Below, piece after piece: positions 22,801-32,700 of a stretch of DNA of 64,000 bases. The position numbers and the translations under genes were made by a program. The notes under the pieces were generated by a model. That model was given only the letters and a program-made list of their open reading frames with translations. It searched no databases and was not told where the DNA came from. Each line of letters begins with the position of its first letter. Positions within the stretch are counted from its first letter, which is position 1. The DNA is taken from contig OX422189.1 in the NCBI GenBank assembly GCA_949130485.1, positions 6,277,920-6,341,919 on the forward strand. Direction: 5' to 3'. This DNA is from Agelas oroides (taxonomy: Eukaryota; Porifera; Demospongiae; Agelasida; Agelasidae).

Positions 22801-25800
22801 GGGCTTATTTTCGGGAGCTTACGATATTTCTCGTTCCCACACCTTCCAATACTTATCTCACAAGTGTCTAAAGCTGTGTCCATACCTATGTGAATTTTGA
22901 TACACAGTATACCAGATATAGGATTGTGGAAACAGAGAATATTTACGAAACATCACCATAGCAACAGAAGTAATGTTAGGGTCAATACTTGTTCCAGGTG
23001 CAGCAGAGAAGTATGGTCTGGAGGTTGGAGATCATGCGATTGCAGAGCAGATTGTCCCATGCTGGGAGTGCCGCTACTGCAAGAGAGGCAGCTATAACAT
23101 GTGTGAGCTCAAGGGCATGTCAGCTTGAGGCAGAAAGTGTGTTTATGAATGTATCAACCAACCACCTGGTAGTGTATGTATAGCAGCACCGTTTTCCATT
23201 CCGCCCATGGTCAATGCCTTCGAAGCACCTTACTGTTTTGTGACAAAGGGGGGTGGGTGCTCTTTTGAGTGTTTTCATATTTAACCACAAAAGAGGGCCC
23301 ATCATGTTTATGGCAACTCGATGCCCTCGAAGCAAACGATTGGACAAACAATAATGTACAACGAAGCCACCTGCTACCTTGAAGTCAAGGCTTGATGGCA
23401 CACAACACTCTGAACAGCATCATGTCACTGTGAGCATGGTGTAGCTCACAGTGGGCACAACATTAGATATGTCCATCTGCACAAAGCTGCCTTGTAATAA
23501 CCTTCGGTGAACCTGAAGCGCTCATGGCTGTGCTTCTCAAACTCCATGAGTCAACTCCATTAGCCACGTGAAACTCACTCCAGGGTGGGAGCTCATTCAA
23601 GTAACTTGGACCCTATACAGGAAATTGTGCCAATAGGAGGGGTTGCGCGCTCTTTTGAGGGTAGGCACTCTTTCACGAGACTATGATATATGTACAGTGG
23701 GAAGTCAGCTATCTGCCATCACTTATCCGAACCCCCAAATAATGATATTCATTTATATTTTACCGTGCAATATATGGAAAGTACCCTCCTTTGTAAACAA
23801 ACATTGTTGTTTCACTTATCCGAACATTTCAGTTATCCGAACACCTCTTCATCCCAGCATGTTCAGATAAGGGACTTTCTACTGTATGTCCTTAGAGGAT
23901 TTGCACTACAGCACATTCGAAGAGCTCAGAACCAGAGATTGGAAATTTCTTATTGTGTCCAGATGGAAACACACTGATTTTTCCAAGATAGTAGGATGAA
24001 TTTGGCTGACTTACCTGATATTATATCCCACCTCACCCTTGTATCCCAGGTAACAGGGGTGGTTTAACCATGATACCCTCCCCCTGGCACTTATTTTTCC
24101 CTTGTCATATTCCATGGCTACTGTGCTATAACTGTTTTATATCCTACCTGATTGGTTGGATACACACAAGGCGCATGGCACTGGCCGGCCAGCCCAACCT
24201 AGCAACTTGAAAAGCGTAGCAACGTAAACATTTCGCAGTGAAAGAGAAATGGTGTGTCCGTTTTCGAGTGCCGGCCTTGGCTTATGCGAATGGACTACTG
24301 CCACACCTACTACTGCCACACCTACTACCGACCCGCCTACTACTACCGTCAGGACCCGGGCAACTGGTCCATTCACATAGGCCAAGGCAGGCACTCGAAA
24401 ACGGACACGCTATTTCTCTTTCACCGCGAAATGTTTACGTTGCTACGCATTTCAAGTTGCTAGGTTGGGCTGGCCGGCCAGCACCATGCGCCTTGCGTGT
24501 ATCCGACCAATCAGGTAGGATATAAAATAGTTATAGCACGGTAGCCATGGGATTTATCGTTGAAAACAACCGCTGCGCCCTCGGCCTCGGGATTGTTTTC
24601 AACGATAAATCCCTGGCTACTGTGCTATAACTATTACTTATATCATATTGTTAGTTTTTTAGCAACTTTATTTGACAATAGAATCTATATATACATACGT
24701 ATGTATGTATGTATGTATGTATGTATGTATGTATGTATGTATGTACTATGCTATATATATATGACTGCTAAATTCCAATGAGTTCTAATTCTGTACTCAT
24801 GACTGCCAAAAACTCCTTGACTGGAGATTTTGTCCATTCTATAGGTATAGTCCAAGTGTTCTCGAAAATAGGGTATATTCACTGTTCAAGTATCATCTTT
24901 CACTCTTGTCTGCAGGTATTCCACATTATGTGTATGGATTCAAGCAGAGATCACAAGGTTGCAAACGTACCCCTCTTCCCCTCTCTCTCTCTCAACACCT
25001 GTGATATATTTAGTTCGCTTTGAATGGAAGCTATGCTAAATCGTTGTGTTTCTGGTAACCTCATTCCCAACACCATCCTATCATCACTATGTACTATAAG
25101 TGACGGGTAGTGGCCTGGTTATGTGGCTAGGTTCCTGTATTGCATGGAGGGTTTGATGTTCAACACCTCAAGGCTCATGCTACATGTACCACAATCACTT
25201 TCCCTTTCTCCTCCACCCGCACACACAACACAGGGGCCATGGCAACCTACATGAAATATGTGAAGGGTTCAATCATTTATAAAGTAAGGACATGACACAG
25301 AACAACACTGTGGCATGATAGGCACTTGACATGAAGTTGTATCTCCTCAATTGGATGAGGATCGACATTACTCCTCCTCCCCACTCCCTTTCTCCTTCTC
25401 CATCCTGCCCTTCTTTCTCTCATTCATTCCACGATCTCTTTCTCATACTTCACCCCCCCCCCCCCCCCCCTCCCCCCCTCTCTCTCCCTCCTTCCCTCCT
25501 TCTACCATCTCCTCTGTTCCTAATCCTTCCACCTCTCTTTCCCTCTCTCCCTTTCTTCCCAGGTTCCTAAGTCCATTCCGCCCTGGAAGGGGGTATTTAT
25601 TGAGCCACTGGCATGCTCCATCCATGCTGTGGAGCGTGGAGATGTACAGTTTGAGGATGTGGTGGTGGTGAGCGGGTGTGGGCCCCTGGGGCTGGGAATG
25701 GTTGCTGCAGCCAGACTCAAGAACCCCAAACTACTTATTGCCCTTGACCTGTTGGACTGGAAGGTGGGCAAGGAATGTGATTGTCATGTGTTAAAGCCAG

Positions 25801-26467
25801 TGCAAGCACTTGTGGGATGATGTCCTGGGGAGATGAGAAGGTTTTCCATTCTGGATTTTCTCTTGCAGCTTTGGAAAAGAATAACCAACCAAAACCGCGA
25901 CATAAAATCTGACAAAAAGTCTGGGTTCAGGGATGAAAGGAAGGATATTATCGCCACATAATAGTAGAAAGTGTCTGTTCACATCACTAAGCCCCTGCAC
26001 TCCTCCTCCTCCTCCTCCTCCTCCTTCTCATCCCCTTTAACTTCCTTCTCCTTCGCTTCTACCCCCTACACAGCTTGACATAGCATCCAAGTGTGGTGCA
26101 GGTGTGACTCTGAACCCCTCCAAGTGTGATGTGGTGGAGGAGGTGAAGAAACTGACAGAGGGCTACGGCTGTGACGTCTACATTGAGGCCACAGGACACC
26201 CTCTGTCTGTCAAACAAGGGTAGGCATCTAACAGTTCTACCACTCATCCTGTCCTCTCCTCTCTCTTTTTGGTGAAATGTTTAAAGGATATTGTTATGTT
26301 GTCATGGGGACCTGTTGACCGTAGCAGATGTTAGTAGCATTACAATTAATTAATCCACGTCTTTGTGTCACAAACTAACTTCAGCCTGGTTTCATGAGAC
26401 ACGTGATCTAAGCAGTGAAGGTATACAAGCCTCTTTGGCCATGCTTCTTAGTCACCTCATCCTTACG

Positions 26468-26517
<50 letters not shown>

Positions 26518-28196
26518 ATTCCCACCAGCCTGCTGATGATTGCTAGGCATGGGAAGTTTGTCGAGTTCAGTGTCTTTGGCAAGGAGACCTCTGTGGACTG
26601 GACCATCATCTCTGATGCCAAGGGTACTTACTCTCTCTGTACAGTTTGTTTCATGCTGTGGTGCACATTGAGATTCTAGCCTCTCCCAGCCACTTGTGAT
26701 ATAAACTTGAGTTGGGTGCCTGTAGTCACATAGCTGCAATACTATAACTGGAGTTAATTTTTGGTCTGGGACTAAGACTAGAGGGCCTGAGGATGAGGCA
26801 AAGAATGGTAGTTGTGCAAACATAAGACAAGTTGGTTACAGGTATAAATATACATAAACAGGTATATACCTTCAGTAGACATGGCTACAAATTATATTTA
26901 TGTTGTTATGGTGATGCCTGTTCTATTATGGTAGATTATTATGGTTGATTTTGTTTTTCTATCTGTCCAATCATGCATGGTCTTTAAGCACACATTTAGA
27001 GAACACATGGACAAATACTAAGTTTTAGCTACACTGTACACCCTTATGTGAAGGCTACTATTTCTTTACTGCATCCCTGTAGTGTGTCTTCAGTTCTAGT
27101 CCTCAATCACATGCTTTAATCCTACTGTCTTTTGTCTAAACATACCACAGAGCTAACAGTTCGTGGTGGCCACCTTGGTCCCTACTGCTATCCTAAGGCA
27201 ATCTCCATGATTGAGAACAACCAACTCCCTATGGAGGTAGTAATGTATATAGCTATACACAACATAGTGTCATTATCCGGGACCCATGCGTGAATCTGTT
27301 AAGCAACCAGTCTGTTTTTGCTACTGTATATTTGTAAATTACCGAATATTCTGAGAAACGGGAGTGCATGAATAAATAGAGTATTTACATGAATTGAATA
27401 GAAGAAAACAACTAGTAACTTGGGCTTTGATCTATGTGCATACATATTATATATCTGCCTCGTTGGGCAAGCAAGTTTATGAGGCTCCACAACTAAGACC
27501 TCTTAGCCGACATTGAAGAATGAACTTATAGCATGCTGTACAGCATTTGCTGAGCACTATTAGCTTCATGAGGCTTCACACGACTAAACCTGTGGGAACA
27601 CGCGGACTGACTCCCCACTCTAGCTTACTTCGACATCATCCCTGGCCGTATGATCAGAACCAAGAGCCAGTTTTTTTTCGCAATTGTGGACATTGGAAAC
27701 ACTCCACCATATTTGTGTCAACTCACAGTGCTTGTGCTCAAACGCGCTTCCACTGTACGAACAATAGATTTTATTTTTATGTGTACGGATCTATTAGAAT
27801 ATGTAAATTTTTCCGGAAAAGGGGGCGTACGAATAAATAGGGTGTACGAATTATTAGCAATTCTACAGCAGTTGTGAAGTGGAAATATGGACCAAAGAAG
27901 GTATCCATCGCCTAAAAAAATACTTCTAGTGAATGGCCTACTGTGGTTAAGAAGTACAGAAACTTATTACCATGTTTTCATACAAGTGAAAGTGGTTCCA
28001 TGTTGTCCTCCTTCTGATTAACTCCCTTCATCTTTCCATACATGTTATGTCCCTTTCTTCCCTCCACCTCCTCTCCCTTTGTTCCTTGTCTCAGGACATT
28101 GTTACACACAAACTAAAGATGGAGGAGGTGGTCAAGGGAATAGAGCTAGTCAACAACAGCAGAGAATCTGTGAAAGTTGTACTGCTACCAGAATAA
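16840..28196 (+). CDS. Zinc-dependent medium-chain dehydrogenase, erythritol/L-threitol dehydrogenase-like, 11 exons
   Basis: Exons: 16840-16903, 17814-17939, 21461-21544, 22998-23102, 24916-24957, 25234-25283, 25563-25763, 26074-26219, 26529-26623, 27151-27236, 28095-28196. All introns are GT-AG and all phases agree. The 1101-nt reading frame gives 366 residues, the normal length for the family. Features: catalytic-zinc ligands Cys49 (GICAGD), His80-Glu81 (PGHEFIG) and Glu171 (EPLACS); structural-zinc cysteines 113, 116, 119 and 127; Rossmann GCGPLG at 195-200 for NAD(P). Motifs such as FWGD, EQIVPCWEC and LGPYCYP match bacterial erythritol/L-threitol dehydrogenase (EltD) as I recall it. The likely reaction is NAD-dependent oxidation of a small polyol in the cytosol; the substrate is inferred. 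No targeting peptide is visible. The start is the first ATG in the exon, 12 codons before the conserved core. Confidence 0.9.
18492..18542. repeat. Foldback, AGTCTCGTTCCCAGACC arms
   Basis: AGTCTCGTTCCCAGACCAA at the left pairs with TTGGTCTGGAAGCGAGACT at the right. Confidence 0.7.
18715..19215. repeat. Three tandem units of about 185 bp
   Basis: Each unit has 'gttagc(t/a)aatct(c)ggcaacagaa' near its start, 'tgtactgggata(g)ctat' in the middle, and 'tcagtgttggca' near its end. The units are diverged, so the array is old. Confidence 0.65.
19869..19976. mobile_element. AGATGTAGGGATGG hairpin MITE, copy 1
   Basis: A 108-bp element with ends AGATGTAGGGATGGCATGCC and GGCAAAGCCCCATCCCTACA(TCT). 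Other copies are at 20484-20580 (inverse), 33201-33298 and 33643-33739 (inverse). In each pair the copies face one another. Confidence 0.8.
20213..20405. repeat. Three tandem foldbacks, CCTCGTTCCCAGGCC family
   Basis: Three successive hairpins of about 57 bp, each TAGCCTCGTTCCCAG then about 25 bases with TGGGAGGAGGTAGGAAG, then CTGAGAACGAGGCTA. They lie between the facing AGATGTAGGGATGG hairpins. Confidence 0.75.
20484..20580. mobile_element. AGATGTAGGGATGG hairpin MITE, copy 2 (inverse)
   Basis: Inverse of copy 1, with the same internal 'gcatgaaagcaaaggtcaac' segment read from the other strand. Confidence 0.75.
21545..22997 (+). other. Intron 3 of the dehydrogenase (1.5 kb)
   Basis: Contains a foldback at 22633-22694 and two G/C-rich direct segments (about 22310-22375 and 22765-22815) with 'ggggagggggcgtttg(t/c)tcga' in common. 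The latter look like ends of a further repeat. No gene. Confidence 0.5.
22633..22694. repeat. Foldback, TAGCCTCGTACCCAGGCCGT arms
   Basis: TAGCCTCGTACCCAGGCCGT at the left is inverted at the right (acggcctgggtacgagacta) around a 22-nt loop. Confidence 0.8.
23695..23884. mobile_element. 190-bp pogo-like MITE in intron 4
   Basis: CAGTGGGAAGTC at the left end and GACTTTCTACTG at the right end, each bordered by TA (23693-23694 and 23885-23886). Inner 'acttatccgaac' units occur three times. TA target sites and CAGT ends fit the Tc1/mariner-pogo group. Confidence 0.7.
24113..24549. mobile_element. 437-bp foldback with ~165-bp arms
   Basis: The left arm runs from CCATGGCTACTGTGCTATAA to 'gtccgttttcgagtgccggc' (about 24278). 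The right arm is its inverse from about 24380 to 24549. The arms include GGCCGGCCAG and 'ctgattggttgga'. The loop holds three 'ccacacctacta' units. It lies in intron 4 of the dehydrogenase. Confidence 0.8.
24550..24633. repeat. Foldback, GGGATTTATCGTTGAAAACA arms
   Basis: GGGATTTATCGTTGAAAACA is inverted as TTGTTTTCAACGATAAATCC around a GC-rich loop (gcgccctcggcctcggg). It is joined directly to the previous foldback and shares its 'ctactgtgctataact' end. A related hairpin is at 60274-60375. Confidence 0.8.
24685..24745. repeat. ATGT microsatellite
   Basis: About 13 units of (ATGT) preceded by tatatacatacgt. Confidence 0.9.
25382..25562 (+). repeat. Pyrimidine-rich tract with poly-C run, intron 6
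   Basis: Nearly pure C/T over 180 bases, with a C-run of about 20 at 25451-25470, ending at the exon 7 acceptor. It is an extreme polypyrimidine tract. The open frames in it are composition artefacts. Confidence 0.85.
26466..26515. repeat. AC microsatellite
   Basis: (AC) of about 24 units in intron 8, ending 13 bases before the exon 9 acceptor. A (CTC/CCT) triplet run at 25998-26029 lies in intron 7. Confidence 0.95.
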
Positions 28197-29706
28197 CAAG
28201 AATTAGCTGTGATGTTTATTTTATGATCCTATAATATTTATACTTTTACTTTTGTATAAAAGTTGACTGTGTGTGTGTACTAATATAGGCTTGCTTCCCT
28301 AGGCTCCATACAGTTTTTGATTGCTCCATTCCTGCATATTTTATAGCCTCGTTCCCAGGTCATTCCCAGATTTCATCTCACAGTTGCATAGCTGTGGAGA
28401 AAATCGGCCCACTCCCAGATTTTTATCTTGCAGCTGTGTAGAAAAATCTGGAGAAGGCCTGGTACCTATAATTATAGGAGTGCGTGGATTATCTCGGCAT
28501 TAAAATGAACATATTAGGTATCTAGCATAATGCGAGGATAATAGGCAGATTCTCTGAGGAAATTGCATCATTTAATTAACGTTTTGCGGAAACTTGGCCA
28601 CGTTGTGATTCTGTGATGGTGACAACTAGGCTCAAGAGTCAACTGACTGGCAGCAGCTCACAGGTTACCATTTCTTCTCCAACATCCTTGCTAGGCAAAC
28701 TTCGAGCCCCCACACAGTCGGAATTAATGCCGAAGTGGAAGGTTAGGGTAACTGCACCGCCAGTCATGCTGGGACTCTTGATATGCATAGTTTGCCAGAG
28801 CATAGCATATAATAGGGGCATTTGTAGAGCATAATAGGTAGATTTTTGGAGCAGTGCAGCATATAGCATTATGTAATAGGTTTATTTTGAGCACAATCAG
28901 CTACCTGTATTCAAAACATACTAGAAGCATTCTAAGTGTCTCTTTATACTCGCCGAGATCACCATAGAAGCTACCATCTTGGGATCGAACATGGCAGCCG
29001 TTATACATTTTCATGTTCTTAAAAGTGATTATGTCATGTGACAACCCTTTATGAAATGCCTCTTATTCATTATTCATTTATGTACGAGATCTTGGATATG
29101 CTTGCATGGCCCACTGTTCACGGTTGTCCATGGTCCTAATAAGCCCAGGTAGACTACATTTATAGTTCAGCATCAGCGCCTGCATACCCCTTAGCCTCAC
29201 TACTTCAAGCTGATTTTGAGGGGGTGTGGTGCCAAGTTTGGGGATGGGGTAAGGTATAATTATTATACAAGGGGCGTGGTTCAACCACGTGATCAACCAC
29301 ATGGCACGTTAATTCTGCATGTGCCTGTACAGTCCAATGTAGCTAGCTACGTACGGTTCTGTCATGCAAACAAATGTGAATAGTGCCAAAGCAAGCAAGA
29401 CTATATTAAGTAGTTTGGCCATAGTCAGACCAGCCACACCAGTTCCAGTGCCTATGCACAAGTATCTTTGTTGAAATATTACTTGGTCACATAAAGAGTC
29501 AACCATCAATATTAATTAGATGCCTATAGCCACACAGGTATATAGTAGCCTACTACTCAACTATCTATCTATGCACTAACACAAAACCTGCCAGCGTAAT
29601 CATAACATCAGTATCTTGAACTAGCTACGTGCTGCATTTGCAAGCGTAAGTCACAGCAGTATGTAAGTATACTAATTATACAAACACGAATAAACTTCCA
29701 ATCAGA
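28197..29706. other. Convergent intergenic region
   Basis: Lies between the stop codons of the dehydrogenase (plus) and asparagine synthetase (minus). It holds a 'cctcgttcccaggt' foldback remnant at 28346-28470 and a transposase-like fragment at 28617-28770. At 29419-29490 is one copy of a dispersed segment ('agaccagccacaccagttcc') that recurs at 52753-52822. No AATAAA was found at either expected 3' end; TATTTATA-type sequences follow the dehydrogenase stop. Confidence 0.5.
28617..28770 (+). pseudogene. Transposase N-terminus-like fragment
   Basis: ATG at 28617 opens a frame with MVTTRLKSQLTGSSS and then LGKLRAPTQSELMPKWKVRV. The 'LxxLxxPxxSxLxxKxKVRxxPP' pattern resembles N-terminal parts of transposon-encoded proteins in marine invertebrates, by memory only. 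The frame loses this character soon after 28770, so it would be a relic. Confidence 0.3.
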
Positions 29707-32700
29707 TCATTTGTAGTGTGGCAAGACTCTTTGTGATGGATCAGTGGCATTGATCCACTTTGGCATCCAGTAGTAAGGTATCAGGTGACCACAACCAGGA
29801 AAAAGCTCTTCAAATATCTGCCGGTAGTAGTAGGCCTCCTTTGTCTTAGGTATAGCCCCATCAAATCTGTCACCAGCTGCAGCCAATTCTTCATCGGAAA
29901 TCTAAATTCAAGGCATTTAAGGTAATTTGGATCATGTTAATGTCTGAATGGACAAGGTCAAAGTGTACACCACTAAAACTTTGTACCAAACCGCTCCCTC
30001 TACCTGATAATGCCCCTCAATTCTTAGTCCCTCAGCTATAATGGAAATATGCACCCTCTCCAAGGCTCCACCCCCAGTCTGACCACATTAGCACACACAC
30101 AAAACAAGTGAAAACTCTACGTATGGATTTGTCATAGGACCACTAGTACTTCAAATCCAGTCTACAGGCCAAAACTCACAGCTGACGTCAAAAACAGCTA
30201 TTTGGCTATGTTAGTTTTCAAGAAAAATTCAGCACACCATCACTAAAACCAGTTTCAGAAAGCTCAACTCACTCCTAAAACTAGGTATCCTTTTTTCCCA
30301 CTCACCTCTAAGCCAAGGAGCTTTATCCGCAAACCTAATCCCTGCCACTGCCCCTAGACTAGAACCACATTACACATATTTCCACTAGCACAAATATTGG
30401 TAGGGCCTACAAAAGTAATCTTTCTACAGTACAGAACTGTGTGATGACGCCCATCTTCCGGAGGCTTTTCCAGCATGTTCACAAACATTCAAGCCAACTC
30501 CAGCAAGCTTTGCACACATAAATAGCCAAGCATCACATTCAACAAGCTAGATAATCTTTGTTTTCTTTGTGTCTTCATACTTCGACATGAAAGTGCCGCA
30601 CAGCAAAGGGCCACACACCACATCAATGTGGTTGCCACCATGGAACAATGTAAACAACAATCAAATCTTAATAGTGTCATCGGTTATGTGACCTGATAAT
30701 TATTATTCATTATCAGAATTGGGCCCGTCTGTGATTCAAGGTTTACCTACCTTAACATCTAGAAAAGAAAATTACTATCACCCCCTCCTAAAGCTCACCT
30801 TATTTTCAATGTGATCTTGCAGCAGCATGAACCATGACTGTTTCCTTGGAGATACACCATCGCTGAATCCTTCCTTTGGCCTCCACAGGATCTCATCTGG
30901 CAGAAGACCAGTATCAGCAAAGGCACTCCTCAGGAGGTGTTTCTCCACACCACCCTGTGGCTGTCGCTTCTCAGGTGGGATGGAGAGATAGTAGGAGCTG
31001 AAGAACTTGTCAAGGAAGGGGAGGCGAAGTTCCAGCCCATGAGCTGCTGTTGTTCGATCAGCTCTCAGGTTGTCATAGAGATAGAGATCATGCAGCAGCC
31101 TCCTGGACTCTACATCACCATCTGCTGCTGTTGGGGCCTTGTGGAAGTAAATGTATCCTTGGCAGAGCTCATCAGAGCCTTCTCCACAGAACATTACAGT
31201 GGTGTCTGTTTTCTCCTTGATATATTTGGAGAGCAAATACATCAAGACAGAACCACGGATGATGCTGGTTTCGAAGCTCTCTATTGATAGAATTACTTCA
31301 CGAATTGCTGCAAAACCCTCATCTGGAGTGAACCGCACTTCATGGTGGTCTGTCCCCATGCAAATAACTGGCTACGGTACGTGCTGCCTGGAGATCAGGA
31401 CTCTCCTCCATCCCAATGGAGAAAGTCTGGACCTTGTAATCACATCCCACTTCGGTTAAGCATTGGACAAGCAGAGCAGTCACTAGACTGGAATCCAAGC
31501 CTCCTGAGAGAAAGCAACCAATCCTCCTCTCTCCCATTACACGTTTTTTTACTGCCTCTTTGAGCAAGAGGCGGATGTTGGCATGGATGTCAGTGGGATG
31601 AACTGCACAAACACTGGTAAAGTCGGAACCTCCAATTGCCAGAAAACGTTTGTTTTCAACCGTGATCGCTTGGCCTTCAGATGTGATGTCAAACGTCTGC
31701 AGGTAGCCTGGTTGGAAAGGCTTCACTTGTATACCTTCACGTTGTGTGAAATCTGTCAGTCCCTTGGCCTCGGAGCAAATCCCCAGTGTGCCTGCATATG
31801 TACATAGGTAAAGTGTTTAGGGTCAGTGATTGGCTACAGTGTGGGTATTCTCATCTACAGCAGCAGCAAGTTTGGATGATATCTTGGGTGGGTGAGCCCC
31901 ACCCTAGTGAGACTGCATTACGCACATGTGTATGCTTGCTTGCTTGCCTGTGTCCACTTTTTTCTCCCCAGCCATAAAGCTATTATTCCCCTCGAAATTT
32001 AGTTGGGGAGGGGGGTGGAATCATTGTATAGGGATGGAAGTTGGGAAGAACACCTGTCTAGCTATATAGGGAGGTCTGGGGGCATGCCCCCACCCCCCAA
32101 GAAAATTGGGGAAATTAGGCGTTCTAAGGTCACATGTGGTCACTTTTGAGCAACTACAGTGGAACCTCCCATAACGGATATTCTCTATAGTGGACACCTC
32201 ATTATACAGGACAAAATGTTGCGGTCCGGATTGAATTTGCATTATGCGTAATATTTTACAGCTCTCCGTAATGCGGCAGACTTTGCGGTCCCGCTAGTAC
32301 CTGGACTGTACAAAATTCACTCGATAATGCGGACGCTGGCAGGCCTCTCGCACAAGATTGTCCGGCACCGCTGATTGATTCACCAACTGGACATTATACT
32401 AACACCGATACGCACAGTTCTAGCCTCTGGTTATCCTTTCTTGCCATCGTACAGCAAGGGAGAACGCGCCTTCGTAGAGCTCAACGGCCACGAGTACGCA
32501 TTGCCACGCCTACCGGAAATATACCGGAAGCCTCCGAAGTAGGGACACCTGGACACTTTAGGTGGCACCAATGGTGTCCGCATTATAGAGGTTCCACTGT
32601 ATATAATTATGGTGCATTATCCATATGTAGGAGATCTACATGGCATGCTAGCCTGGGAACGAGGCTATGGCATGCCCCCAGAAAAAGTTTGGAAATTTAG

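Noticed and set aside
25331-25671. Pro/Ser-rich open frames
   Set aside because: Low-complexity pyrimidine tract of an intron; reads open in several frames.
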